A DNA stretch of 64,000 bases. Source: Lotus japonicus. Its lineage: Eukaryota > Streptophyta > Magnoliopsida > Fabales > Fabaceae. Positions 11,277 to 22,791 of this stretch are shown here, in pieces. Position numbers and translations under genes: made by a program. The notes beneath the pieces were generated by a model. The model had not been told where the DNA came from, searched no databases, and saw nothing but the letters and a program-made list of their open reading frames with translations. Location of the stretch: the NCBI RefSeq assembly GCF_012489685.1, contig NC_080042.1, positions 11,670,150 to 11,734,149 of the forward strand. The letters run 5' to 3'. The number at the start of each line of letters is the position of its first letter. The first letter of the stretch is position 1.

Positions 11277-13417
11277 ATGAAATTCCCCAGAATGTCATTA
11301 AATAGTAACAGTGTTTCTACCTTTGAAATGTCTTCCCCCTCAACGAATGAGGAAGTTTCCTCGCCATCTGTTGTTGTAATTCCGGATACCCCCACCATTC
11401 AAGATGAGTCCGGCCCCGCCGGCTCTATTGACTCTATTATTTCTTCTAATGAAAATCTAACCTCGCCAGAGTGGCGTTCCAACTTGAATTTGGTTGAAGA
11501 CAAATGCCTATACCACTCGGTTCGGGGCAGTATTGGGAGCATAAATTCTCACCGATTGAACGCTCAGGGGTTCACAAAGGTGAATCCCGCCACCGAGTGC
11601 AATGATGATTTACGTTTGAACATTTTGCCTTGTGGCGATGATGATTTTGTTACCCTTCGAAATGAGACATCAGATGAGTCGCCTCATTTCTTTTATGTAT
11701 ATGGCTATCTTTTTTCTGACCTCAACTAAAACTTCTTTTTTCTCCCTTTATCTGCCATGTTTTCACCTTTTTGAACGTGGCGCCGTGTCAACTTCTTCCC
11801 AATGCGTGGGGTTTTATTCGATGTTTTGAAATTTTGTGTGAACACTTGAGCATCACACCAACATACCCTTTATTCTTTTTCTTCTATAAATATGTTACCA
11901 CCAAGCCCACCTTTGTCAAGTGGATTCGTCTTCTCTCCCGCAAGAAAATGAGTTTATTCAGCCCTCTGAAATGTCATTACAAAGTTTGGCAACATAAATT
12001 CTTTAAGGTTGTAGAATCGCCGGAGATAAGTAATCTTTTCCGTGATTCCAAGAATTGTCCCCTTTTTCCTTTTATTGGACCAAAAATCCTCGCCGGAAAA
12101 TCACTGTTGCATTTGAAGCCTTGGAACTTTCCGAGCGAGGAATCACTACTTATCTTCAATCGTTGCCCAGTTTCTCCGGCTATGATTTGATTAAAGCCGC
12201 CAAGAATGGAACCGTGGCTCTATTTTTAATTAATAATTTTTTTTTTGCGTATCTAACCTTGTATTTTTTGTGTAGCTGAAATGGGTAAAGGCAAGGCTGA
12301 TACCAACGCTTTGAGCATGACGACTTATCTTGCTCAAGCCGCGGCTGAAATTGAAAAGAAGAAGGCGGCTGAACTTGCGAAGAAGAAGAATCAGGAGTCC
12401 CGCCCTTAAGGCAAGTCTGATGCTGGTAACGAGCGGGATCCCAAGCGTCAAAGGACTTCTGGCGCCTCTGAGAAAACCGCCAATGAGATAATTCTTAAAC
12501 AATCAACACTTGGCCAACCTGGACCAACTCCCAAATCCAAACCTGCTGTTGAGAAAAAAAAGGGGATGCTAATCCCCCGCCGGCCCATCAAGATCCAAAT
12601 GTTGTCGTTGCTCTTAACCGCCCGGCAACTCCTTTTGTGCATGCACGCTCGAGTTCAGCTGTTGGAGGCGACCTTCCTCCCATGCTCTTAAGTTTGAGTG
12701 ATCCACACTTCAACGGTCTAGACTTTATGAACTGAACTTTTGATAATCGGCTTCATAAGGACGTTGTGAGTTAGGGCGCCCTAAACATTGCTGCACTGGC
12801 CATCCACCATGCACTTTCTGCCGCCAGTTCTGTGGCGGGGATGGTCCAATATGTTCGTGACATTCATATGGGAAAATCCCGCCTTGAGAAGAAGGTAAAT
12901 TAATGGAAGGCCGTTTGTGACAAGCTGAAGAGTGATGTCGATATTGCCAGCAAACGTGCTAATCTGGCGCTAAAGACAACTGAAGATCAGCTCGCCAAGG
13001 TTTCAGAGCAGTTGTCCACATCTGACTTACTCCTTCAAAAGGAGAAGTCTTTGAGGGATACAATTGACACCAAACACACATCTGCTCGGATGAAGTGTAA
13101 GAAAATGGCTGGCAAATATAAGCGGTTGAAGGCCTCCATTCCTGGGCGTGCTTCCTACCAGTTTGCTCAAGGTTTCGTCAAAGCCAAAGAGAAACTAAGT
13201 GTTGTTGAGCCTGGTTTGGACCTTTCCCGAATTGGATTTTCTGAAGGAGATTCAAGATGGCCAAGTTATTGGCCCTGATGATGTCGATATTGAACTTCTT
13301 CCGAAATTTGATTTCGAGAGCGAGTTGGAGGAAGAGGGTGATGAAGATGATAATGATGATGGGCGGGACCAGGGTTTGAACAAGGATACTGATGCTATTG
13401 ACCAGACTCCCGCTTGA
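11277..13417 (+). pseudogene. Tat-1 antisense gene, 'putative gypsy type transposon' (PF04195-like) family
   Basis: Lies between pol and the 3' LTR on the opposite strand to gag-pol. From ATG 11277 it encodes a Ser-rich N-terminus, then the family motif HFFYVYGYLFSDL. After a frameshift near 11735 come NVAPCQLLPNAWGFIRCFEIL and FYKYVTTKPTFVKWIRL, then in another frame FYWTKNPRRK. An AT-rich stretch at about 12210-12278, ending TTTTTTGTGTAG, looks like an intron before AEMGKGKADTNALSM. A Lys/Glu coiled part follows, then a C-terminal FAQGFVKAKEKL...DLSRIGF and an acidic tail to 13417. The domain content matches the antisense gene of the second Tat element. It contains several frameshifts and stops. 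The protein's role is unknown. Confidence 0.75.
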
Positions 13418-14039
13418 TTTCATTTTACGTGTTTTTCATTGTAACTGGGCCTTGCCCGTCCTTGTATGGACTTATCTTTTTTTCTTGATTTTCTTTTGTT
13501 TCCTTGTACTGGGCATCGCCCAATTTTGGTAATATGTAATGCGCCTCGCCCCCTTTTGTTTTAATGACGAATGAAGTATTCCCGGTTTTCGCAGTTTTTT
13601 GCTTACATGAATGAAGTTTCCATTTGTTATTTCCATGAGTTGTTCTCTTTTAGCTATTTTCTTACTGAGACTTGTGCTCGCCATTGGTGAGGCTTGTTGG
13701 CTTGAGTTTTACCTCAAGGCTTAGGCACATTTTGCTGGCGTTAGTCGTTTTACGGACATGACTTGGTTTTTAGTGGCCACTAGAATTGCGAAGGCTTATG
13801 CTTATCTCAGTGGCGATGCTCTCTTATTGAAAGACTTACTCGTGGTACCTTGTACCTTGAGGCGTTTTACACCTTTAGAAATAATAAGTAAGATTGGATA
13901 GTTGAAATAAAAATCAAACTTAGAAAAAATTTCATTAATTTTTGAACTTGGGAGCCATCGTCCCTTCATTTACACTTGCCGCATCATTAAAAACCTTGTT
14001 AAAGGAAAAAAGAGAGCGACTTATTTTTTGTTTTCTTTT
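13418..14039. other. Tat-1 region between antisense gene and pol end
   Basis: About 620 bp of convergent 3' sequence without a supported gene. It holds T-rich stretches, two AATGAAGT motifs near 13570 and 13609, and repeated GGGC(C/A)TTGCCCGTCCTT or GGGCATCGCCCAATTT type segments that may be 3' UTR of the plus-strand gene. Confidence 0.4.
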
Positions 14040-15449
14040 AACTAAAATATTGCCTCAAGTGCGAGGCGTTCCATGTGCGGGTGATTCTCCCGCCATCTAG
14101 TTTTTCCAATTTGTAAGCTCCATTCCTAATGTCTCCAATCACCCTGAAGGGGCCGTCCAATTTGGAGAAAGCTTGTTGTGTTTTGTGGTTATTGTTCTCT
14201 TTCGGAGCACCAGATCTCCCGCCTTCATTGTTCTTGGTACTACTTTTGTTGCGTATTTCCGGGAGATCCTACCCTTTCCCGCTTCATTCCTTAAATGCGC
14301 TTCCCTTTGTTCTTCAGGTAACATGATCAAATTTGCAATCAAACTCTCCCCATTTTCTTTTTCATAGAGCCTAGGTACTCGCCAGCTTTGATTCTCAACC
14401 TCCACAGGTAACATGGCGTATGTCCCATCTGTCAATCTGTATGGCGTTTCTCCAGTGCTTGTTTGCTCAGTTGTATTATACGCCCATAGGACGTCGGGTA
14501 GTTCTTCAGCCCACAAACCTTTCGCCTCATCCAACTTCTTCTCAAACCTTTCAAAATCACTTTGTTAGCTGACTCAGCTTGTCCATTAGTTTGGGGATGT
14601 TCCACTGAAGCAAACCTCATCTCAACTCCAAGATCTGCACAAAATTTTCTTGTTAGATTGCTAGTAAACTGAGTTCCATTGTCCATCACTAACGCCATTG
14701 GGACGCCGAACCTACACACTATTCTTCGCCACAAAAAATTCCTGATTTTGGAGGCTGTAATGGTCGCCAGAGCTTCTACTTCTATTCATTTTGTGAAGTA
14801 GTCCACCGCCACTACTATGTATTTCATTTGTGCTTTTGCTACTGGGAATGACCCTAAAATGTATGTTCCCCATATCATATGGCGAATGGCCATGGCGCCA
14901 TCATTGTTGTTAGGTGTTCTGGCGGGGCTTTGTGTAGCTCTGCAAAGATTTGACATTTGGTACATTTCTTGACATATTATAAGCAATCTTTCTTCAATGC
15001 TAAAGACCCCCCCCCTATGATACTGGAGCACACTCCTTCATGAACTTCCGCCATAATATCCTGAGTTTCCTTGATGTCCACACATTTGAGTAATGGTGAC
15101 ATGATCCCTCGCCTATATAACTCTTCGCCCACCATATTGTAGAAGATGGCCTCTCTTCGTTTCTCTCTTGTGTTCAAGCTGTCATCCTTAGGAGGGTTTT
15201 TGAGAAACTCTATGATTGATTCCATCCATGAGGGCTCCCCTTTTGTTATTGCTTTTACTGCCTTCATTTTTATTTCAACTAGATCAATGCTCGGGTGGGG
15301 AAGGGTTTCTTGTATCACGGTCTGATAATTTCCTAATCGGCCTGTGATAGCCAATTTTGCCAAAACGTCCGCCCGCTCATTTTGACTTCTTCGGATGTGC
15401 TCTATCCTTATTTCTTTAACCACCATCATTAGTCTTTGCATAATTTCTA
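14040..15449 (-). pseudogene. Tat-1 integrase
   Basis: Would insert the cDNA copy into the genome. It follows RNase H with the linker ERADVLAKLA, then a damaged zinc-binding part (VHEGVCSSIIGGG to the CQEMYQMSNLC region). The core carries YIVVAVDYFTK (first Asp), MDNGTQFTS (second Asp) and EHPQTNGQAESAN (Glu). C-terminal motifs are LWAYNTTEQTSTGETPY and, in another frame, NGAYKLEKLDGG. The frame breaks at about 14977-15031, 14760, 14500 and 14140, so the protein cannot be made. It ends near 14040 with a stop after the NASHLRQYF motif. Confidence 0.85.
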
Positions 15450-15850
15450 AGTATTTGGAAAGTTGTGGGTCCTTAACTTGATATTCTCCCTTAACCTGTT
15501 TGACTACCAACTTAACCTATTTGACTACCAACTTAGAATCCCCTTTGATAAATAATTTCTGGACTCCTAACTCAATGACGAGTCTCAAACCAGCTATCAG
15601 CCCTTCATATTATGCTTGGTTATTGCTTGCCCTGAATTCAAACTTTAATGGTTGTTCGATTGTCATTTTGTTTGGGCCTTCAATGGTTATTCCAGCCCCA
15701 CTACCGTTGTCGTTTGAGGACCCATCAACATATAGGATCCACTCGCCACTTGTCCAGTCACCCTCAGAAGGTGTCATTTCAGCGACAAAGTCAATTAAAC
15801 TTTGGATAGTCACGGTCCCCCTTGGTTCATACCGAATGTCATACTCTGAA
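15450..15850 (-). pseudogene. Tat-1 second (additional) RNase H domain
   Basis: A separate RNase H-like domain follows the first one. It has the start motif WILYVDGSSNDNGSGAG, then GPNKMTIEQPLKFEFRASNN, and after a stop at 15610 the YEGLIAGLRLVIELGVQKL and GDSKLVVKQVKGEYQ motifs. Two tandem RNase H domains are a hallmark of the Tat lineage. The D, E and D residues (VDGSS, YEG, GDSKL) are all present, but the frame is interrupted and an extra near-repeat of a short CAACTTAACCTATTTGACTAC-type segment at about 15505-15535 disrupts it. Confidence 0.8.
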
Positions 15851-15873
15851 AGCTCAACGAACCAACTAACTAG

Positions 15874-16313
15874 TCACCCCGATAAATCAGGCTTCTGAAG
15901 CACTTGTCTCAATGGAATATCAGTTTTGACCTTTACCTGAAAACTCTGAAAATAGGGCCTTAGAGGAAAAATTTGGATTGCCAGGGCCGCCTTTTCAATT
16001 TTCTGATATCGCACTTCCGCACCTTGTAAGGTGTGACTAACAAAATACACAACCTTGTACTTTTTGCCCTCCTCTTGAAGCAAAACTGTGTTGACCGCCG
16101 AGTCAATGACCCCCAGGTACAAGATCAAAGGAACATCTGGGATTGGCTTGGACAAAACCGGCGGTGTTGCCAATAACTCTTTCAACTTGTTGAATGCTTG
16201 CTCGCATGATTTAGTCCATTGGAATGTTGAATTCTTTTTCAAACATGTAAAGAACAGAGCAGCTTTATCGCCCGCCATGGGCAAGAAACGAGATAATGCA
16301 GCCAATCACCCTG
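15874..16313 (-). pseudogene. Tat-1 first RNase H (RT-linked)
   Basis: Continues pol in a shifted frame after the break at about 16314. Residues match the gypsy RT-linked RNase H: FQWTKSCEQAFNKLKELL, then VPLILYLGVIDSAVNTVLLQEEG where DASDxAVGAVLxQ is usual, and VVYFVSHTLQGAEVRYQKIEK. The usual first Asp of the YLxVSDxAVSAVL segment appears within GVIDSAV. A stop at 15874 ends the frame. Confidence 0.8.
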
Positions 16314-18005
16314 TTAGTCGTTGCACTTCACGAACACTGGTAGGGGGCTCTTCATTTCTAGGATAGCCTTGCATTTGTCTGGATTTACTTCAATTCCTCT
16401 AGATGTGATCATAAATCCTAGGAACTTTCCTCCTTGAATTCCAAAAGAACATTTTTCAGGATTTAATCTCATGCTATACTTCCTTAACTGAGCAAATGCT
16501 TTCTTCAAGTCGTCGCAATGTTTTGTCGCCATGGCCAACTTTACAATCATATCATCTACATACACTTCCATATTTCGCCCCACTTGATTTGCAAATTTTT
16601 TGTCCATTAGGCGCTGGTAAGTGGCTCCTGCATTCTTCAGACCAAATGGCATAGTTCTATAGCAGTAGTTAGTCTGATTTGTCATAAACGCCGTGCTTTC
16701 TTCATCCGGGCGGTGCATCATGATTTGGTTATAACCTGAGTAGGCGTCCATGAGACTTAAAAGTTCATTTCCTGAAGCTCCATCTACCAACTTGTCAACA
16801 TTTGGAAGTGGGTAAGAATCTTTTGGGCACACTTTGTTCAAACTCGTGTAATCTGTACACATTCTCCATTTTCCATTGGCCTTTCGTACCATGACCACGT
16901 TTGCCAGCCAAGTCGGATATTGTACTTCTCGAATAAATTGAGCTTCAATTAACTTTCGTGTTTCCACTTGCATTGCTTTGTCATTTTCCTCGCCCATCCG
17001 CCTACTTGCCTGAACAACAGGCTTCGCCCCAGGGCGAATGGCCAACTTGTGCGTGATTATATTCGGGTCAATTCCCGGAACGTCTTTAATCGCCCAAGCG
17101 AATAAATCTAGGTTCTCTCCTAACAAGGCGATCAATCGAGCCTCCTGCTCTCCAGACAATCCGCTTCTGATTTTTAGCACCTTGTCTTTAACCTTTGCCG
17201 CTTTTGTTTCTTCAATGGGCTGAGGGCGAAGATCTTCGGTATCGTCCCTTGGATCCAAAGTGAAGCCTTCATGAGGAAACATTTCAGTGATTCTGTGACT
17301 TTCTTTGGCAGCCTTCCGTCCATAGAGAGCCACACTATTGAGGTAACAATCCCTCGCCGCTTCCTGGTCTACGCGCAAGATCCCAATTTTGCCATTGCAC
17401 ACCTGATACTTAATGGTCAAGTGGGTAGTGGAAATTACTGCACACAATTTGTTGAGTGTATCACGGCCGAGCAATGCATTATAGTTTGCACGACACGCAA
17501 GGACAAGGTACTTGACTTGGAATTTTTTAACAAATTCCCCCTCGCCAAAAACAGTTGGGATTTCCACATATCCCCTTACATTTACTCGATCGCCCGTGAA
17601 ACCGACCAAAGTTCCAGGATATGGCTTCAAATTTGACTCCTTAAGCCCTAGCCGATTGAATGCATCGCCATAGATGATGTCTGCGGAAGATCCTTGGTCC
17701 AAGAACACTTTCTTAGTTTTGTAATTGTTGACCCTGATTGTTACCACAATGCGATCATTATCATGTGGAATTACATGTGCAAAATCCTGCTGAGTAAACG
17801 TGATTGGAGAGTGATTCAACCAACACGCTCCCTCATATGTTTTGTGCACAGAATGGACCGCCGCAACATATGTTTTTCTGGCCTTACTAGAAAGTTCTTC
17901 ACCGCCGAACCCTCCTGTAATGGATGCACATTCCCCAGATGGTTCCCCCAACTCTTCAACCACTTCTTTGCTTTTTTCTTTTTTGTCTTGAACCACCTTG
18001 GCAGG
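16314..18005 (-). pseudogene. Tat-1 protease and reverse transcriptase
   Basis: One long open frame encodes a retropepsin-like aspartic protease and RT. The protease motif is DQGSSADIIYGDAF, with DQGSS where most gypsy elements have D(T/S)G, as is usual in Tat. RT follows with TDYTSLNKVCPKD, MDAYSGYNQI, an intact catalytic YVDD (MEVYVDDMIVK) and the FLGFMITSRGIEVNP motif. The frame is open across the junction with the nested LTR (to 18041), but those last residues come from the nested element. RT breaks off at 16314 by a frameshift after MKSPLP. Protease and RT would process the polyprotein and copy the RNA. Confidence 0.88.
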
Positions 18006-19236
18006 TGATGACCGGGATTTATATGATGTTTTTAGGGTCATTTCTTTGTAGGTTTTGAGTCTTTTTGTTGAGTCTCATGTAGTGTTTCATGCATTCTCAT
18101 GCATTTTTACTTTTATTTGTGCATTTGCATTAGTTTATTAATTTTGTAGTTTTATAAGGGCTTTAGTTGCATTTTATTAGAGTTTAGGAGTCTTAGGTAA
18201 TTTCCACTTGTTTTGGAGCCTTTGTGCAAAACTGACCTTTAAGTTTCTTGATATTTTCCTCAAGCTTTGTCATCAAGTTTTCAGGTTGTAACGGTTGAAG
18301 AGGGAAGGTCTAGAGGCTTGGAGACTTGAAAGAGGCTTTAAAGTGGAGTAAAAATGAAGTTCAAGGGGTTTTTGGGCGAGCAAGGGCGCCTGAGCGCCAG
18401 CTAAATAGTAGGTGTTTTCTGCCAGCATCTGATGCTGGCGCTTGAGCGCCCTGGTGGCAGAAAACACGCCCCTTTTGCTTATAAATAGGATTCTAGTCAT
18501 TTTCTTTCGTATCTTTTCATACTTTGTAAAACTCAGAGGTAGAGGGACATCTAGGGGATTGAGAGAAAGCTTCCGAGCTTGTAATTCAGGTTCTTAGCCA
18601 AGCATGGCTTGGCTAATCTCTCTTCTTATGCTTTGGTTTTCATGTAAGACTTTTCCTTTTTAGTTATCTTAAGTTCTTTCCCACATGTTCTTCTTCTTCC
18701 CTTGAATCTCATTTTCTGAATTTCAATCTAAACTTGTATGCATGCTTGCTTTATGCTTTTCTATAATCAGAACGGAAGTTTGTTACAGATTAGGGAACCG
18801 ATTTGGGATTACCCCTTCTATCTTGGCTACTAGGAATAGAGGAAGGGTTGGGGTTTGTTGGCTTGAACTTTGTAATCTTTATGCTTCAAACAAATGTTTA
18901 AGTACACAAGGAATTGAGCTTATCTTTTGGTTTGAAAGAATTATCTATGCGAGGCATCAATAGGTAGTTGCTTAGGCTATAGCATCAAGGAGAGATTCAT
19001 GAGTTCATGTGCTTAGAATGATGTGCTTGAATTGACTAGTTGAACAAGAACCCAAAGCATGTTATTTTCTGAGTTGTCTTTTTATTTTCCTTTTTCTTTA
19101 TTACTACTTCGACATATCTCCTTTTCAATAAAACAAACCTTCATACTCAAGACTTGAACTGAATTTATTCACTCACAATCCCTGTGGTTCGATATTTAAA
19201 ACCTGGTGGATTCGCACACTTGCGGATTTACCAACA
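18006..19236 (+). repeat. Copy A 5' LTR
   Basis: 1,231-bp LTR. Just before its TATA box (TATAAATA at 18480) it carries a perfect 12-bp inverted repeat, GTGTTTTCTGCC at 18412-18423 and GGCAGAAAACAC at 18456-18467. This encloses a smaller hairpin (GCCAGCAT..ATGCTGGC). GGCGCCTGAGCGCC at 18385-18398 lies upstream. AGCCAAGC-ATG-GCTTGGCT at 18596-18614 is another perfect palindrome. Confidence 0.87.
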
Positions 19237-19242
19237 AGTTTT

Positions 19243-19260
19243 TGGCGCCGTTGCCGGAGA
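19243..19260 (+). promoter_or_regulatory. Copy A primer-binding site
   Basis: TGGCGCCGTTGCCGGAGA, six bases after the LTR end. Copy B has TGGTGCCGTTGCCGGGGA at 27266-27283. This type of site is found in Athila-like plant gypsy elements. Confidence 0.65.
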
Positions 19261-20658
19261 TTGTTTGTGATTGTGAGTTTGAGTTACGAGTTTGAAGTAT
19301 AGTCTACCTAAGACTATAAGTTAGGGTTTAATGGGAGACAACCCATGTTTTTTTTCAGGTTCATGTTTTTGTTTCTTTTGTTAGTTTTTCAGGAAATAAA
19401 AGTGGAGAACACTTGGAGGCACTCAAATAACTTGGAAGGAGGTTCTTTTCTTATTCTGAGTTTTAGTCCATGCATTTTGAGCATATTTTTCTTTTATAGA
19501 TTTTGTTTATCCTTTTTGATCATGTATTGTTATATAGAGTCTTTTATACCTTGGTCTTTATGCCCTTTACTCAAATGACATGTTCCCAAGTCTTGCTCAC
19601 TCACATGATGCTGGTTTTGAAAATGTTTTTAAGTGGATACTTTGTGCTTTCTTTTGGGGAATGATTGTATGTTTGGGAAAGAGAGGGGGAGATTTCAATC
19701 TTCTAAGTGATGACTTGAGGGTAGAGTTGATGTGAGTCCACAAGGGTCCATCTTTGACCCTTCACTATATATTTTCCCTAGAGGATCCTGACTCACTTGC
19801 ACTTCTTGGTTCTATGTTTCATTTCTCTCACCCTTGAGAGTAGCTCTATGAGACTTGCATTTGTGAGACTGGTAGGTTTTCTTGGACTTCAGAATTTGTT
19901 TTATAACATCTTTGTCCCTAGTCGACCCTTTTGTGCTTTATGGAGATTCTATTGGGCTGGATGATTGGTCGGATTCAATGGGGAGTTGTGGTCTTAAATC
20001 TTAATGGAGCTAGTTTATGAAAAGTGCAATTGTCTCTTGCCCCAAGGAAAAAATTGAAAAAATTCAAAAGAGAAAATGAACTCCATGGCATGGTGGAGTT
20101 CCAAAAAGAAAAGAAAAATGAACTCCATGGCAAAGGTGGAGTTCCAAAAAAAAGAAAAATTCTGAAACAAAAGGGGGTTGAGAGACTTGTGTGCTAAGCA
20201 TCAATTGCTTTAAGCTCCGGTTTTCATGAAGGACCACACTCGATTTTATGCAGCCTTAGTCTTCGTTAGGGATCACCTACCTTGTGCTTTACCTAGCCGG
20301 CATTATAACCCTTTTCAAGTCTCATTGAATAATGCATTGTCAACTTTAGTTACTCTTGAGTGCATGATTCCCAGAACCTAAGAACTTGCTTGTGTGCTCA
20401 GTGCACTAAATAATTGTCTCATGCTAGGATGTTAGCTCCAAATGTTTCTCATAGTGGACTCTAATTCTTCTTTGTCTAAAATTTGCACGAAGTTTATTGT
20501 TGAATCTTTCTCTTGGAACTAACTGCATTCACTTGATCCCCCGGTTTTCTAAAAATGTATCCCTCTTTTTGCATGTGTGTTGGGAGTAATTCTTTGTGCT
20601 TGAGGGCAAGCTAATCTTAGTGACGCTCGAGGGTGAGCTGTCGTTGAGTATAGTGGTG
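19261..20658 (+). other. Copy A internal region, non-coding
   Basis: About 1.4 kb without domains. It includes the tandem hairpins GAACTCCA...TGGAGTTC at 20078-20101 and 20120-20144, embedded in A-rich sequence. Near the end it has a segment GTGCTTGAGGGCAAGC also present in copy B (about 28827). A polypurine tract is not obvious; TATAGTGGTG precedes the 3' LTR. Confidence 0.6.
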
Positions 20659-21513
20659 TGATGACCCAGATTTATATGATGTTTTTAGGGTCATTTCTTT
20701 GTAGGTTTTGAGTCTTTTTGTTGAGTCTCGTGTAGTGTTTCATGCATTCTCATGCATTTTTACTTTTATTTGTGCATTTGCATTAGTTTATTAATTTTGT
20801 AGTTTTATAAGGGCTTTAGTTGCATTTTATTAGAGTTTAGGAGTCTTAGGTAATTTCCACTTGTTTTGGAGCCTTTGTGCAAAACTGACCTTTAAGTTTC
20901 TTGATATTTTCCTCAAGCTTGGTCATCAAGTTTTCAGGTTGTAACAGTTGAAGAGGGAAGGTCTAGAGGCTTGGAGACTTGAAGGAGGCTTTAAAGTGGA
21001 GTAAAAATGAAGTTCTAGGGGTTTTTGGGCGAGCAAGGGCCCTTACGCGCCCCTGTCTGGCGCCTGAGCGCCAGCTAAACAGTAGGTGTTTTCTGCCAGC
21101 ATTTGATGCTGGCGCTTGAGCGCCCTGGTCTGGCGCTTGAGCGCCCTGGTGGCAGAAAACACGCCCCTTTTGCCTATAAATATGATTGTAGACATTTTCT
21201 TTTGTATCTTTTCATACTTTGTAAAACTCAGAGGTAAAGGAACATCTAGGGGATTGAGAGAAGGCTCCTGAGCTTGTAATTCATGTTATTAGCTTGACTA
21301 ATCTCTCTTATTATGCTTTGGTTTTCATGTAAGACTATTCCTTTTAAGTTAACTTAAGTTCTTTCCCACATGTTCTTCTTCTTCCCTTGAATCTCATTTT
21401 CTGAATTTCAATCTAAGCTTGTATGCATGCTTGCTTTATGCTTTTCTATAATCAGAACAGAAGTTTGTTATAGATTAGGGAACCGATTTGGGATTACCCC
21501 TTCTATATTGGCA
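20659..21513 (+). repeat. Copy A 3' LTR, truncated
   Basis: First 855 bp of the LTR, very similar to 18006-18830. It has an extra GGCGCTTGAGCGCCCTGGT unit inside the 12-bp inverted repeat and lacks the AGCCAAGC palindrome of its partner. Cut at 21513. Confidence 0.87.
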
Positions 21514-22784
21514 CCGCATTTGTCTGACCAACAACTCGTAAAATATTGCTCAAAGGAGCATTCAGCTTTGTTAATGGTGTCGTGTTTTGTACAACGGCAG
21601 GTTGTGTCGCTTGACCCGGCGATGCACCTTGGGCATTCCTATGCCACATGTTGCTTTGAAATCCTTGCTTTGCATGTTGATAGGGTCCACGCCTTGGTTG
21701 GCGAGGGGTTTGAACTGGTCTTGAATCATTTTACTTGCTTTTGGTTTCTCAGATGACGTTGTGCCTGGTTGGACACCCTTGCACAAATCTTCCCGCTCTT
21801 TCTTGGTTTGATCATCTTGCTCTATCAAGATGAATTATTGTACTCTGGATCTTAAATCCATCATGTCTTGCGCTGGACGTCTCGTGAAATCGGGATTTAA
21901 CGAGCCCGCCCGAAGCCCATTTTTGAAAGACGCCACACACACATCAGGGTTGTCATCTTCCAGTTGAACGACAATCTTACTGAATCGCGCCATGTAGGTC
22001 TTGAGCTTCTCACCTGGTTGCTGTGTATGTTGATCAAATCAAAGATAGTCGCCTTAGTGGTATGGTTCGCTGAGAACCGAGTCAGAAACATGGTAGACAA
22101 ATCAGTGAAGTTATCTATAGAAAAGGGTGGTTGCTTAATGAACAATGTCATCGCCATGCCCTTAAACGTTGATGGTAATAAATGAAACTTCATTGAATTC
22201 GTCGCCCCACCAATGACCATTTTCGTGTTGAAATACCTCAAATAGTCCATTGGATCAGAGTCGCCAGAATATGTGTCCAACGTCATTGTGTGTAAGTGTT
22301 CTGGTTTTTCTACGGCCGCCACTGTAGGCACAAAAGGTTGAAATTCAACCACGTCCTCGGTGTCAAAGCGCTGACCACGACAGACATCTCTCATTTGGTT
22401 CAGATACTCCATTTGAGCTTGCAACTGTTCGTTCTGGCGCTGAACTTCATGTAAAGTATCTAAAACATGTTTCAAAGCTACTGGAGTGATGCCTGTGATC
22501 ACTTCTTGGTCCTTCATAGGTTTGTTTGCTTTCACGCCTTCCAGATATACGTGTACCGGCGTTGGAGGACGTCGTCGGACACCTAGATCTAACTTCGCAA
22601 CCAGATTTGAAGGTTTGTCCGGAGTGGGTACTGTCGTCGGGGAGGCATGCGATTGTGCCGCCACCGACTGAACACCCTCTGAAGAAGCCTGCTGCTCTCC
22701 TTCAGAATGTATCACCTGGTTGTTTTCTGGATCCCCACCCCGGCCGCCGTGCCGGCCTCCACCTCCATCAACTGTAACCCTCAA
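21514..22784 (-). pseudogene. Tat-1 gag (broken)
   Basis: Encodes the capsid-like Gag protein that would package element RNA. The open frame from 22784 to 21897 has a low-complexity N-terminus, a coiled stretch (VLDTLHEVQRQNEQLQAQ) and the plant gag domain with the usual DPMDYLRYFNTKM, TNSMKFHLLPSTFKG and LTRFSANH motifs. A frameshift near 21990 moves the remaining gag (PGEKLKTYMARF, NGLRAGSLNPDF) to another frame. It then runs with stops to 21514, where the truncated nested element begins. No ATG sits at the start of the longest frame, so the true start is uncertain. Confidence 0.82.
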
Positions 22785-22791
22785 CTGTAAT

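Larger units (their letters stand above)
18006..21513 (+). mobile_element. Coding-free LTR retrotransposon (1.2-1.3-kb LTR family), copy A, 3'-truncated
   Basis: The 5' LTR spans 18006-19236 (TGATGACC...CCAACA) and is followed by the primer site TGGCGCCGTTGCCGGAGA. A 1.4-kb internal region has no credible coding sequence, and a second LTR begins at 20659. The second LTR stops at 21513, after GGATTACCCCTTCTATATTGG, where the first LTR continues for several hundred bp. The sequence then passes straight into Tat-1 gag. A deletion has therefore removed the LTR end, the right target duplication and possibly some Tat-1 sequence. The family recurs complete at 25972-30163 and as a solo LTR at 61630-62919. 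Having no genes, it must depend on another element, perhaps an Athila/Tat-like one judging by the primer site. Confidence 0.87.

Noticed and set aside
17271..18008. Plus-strand frames opposite the Tat-1 protease
   Set aside because: They are reverse-strand shadows of a well-supported protease-RT frame.
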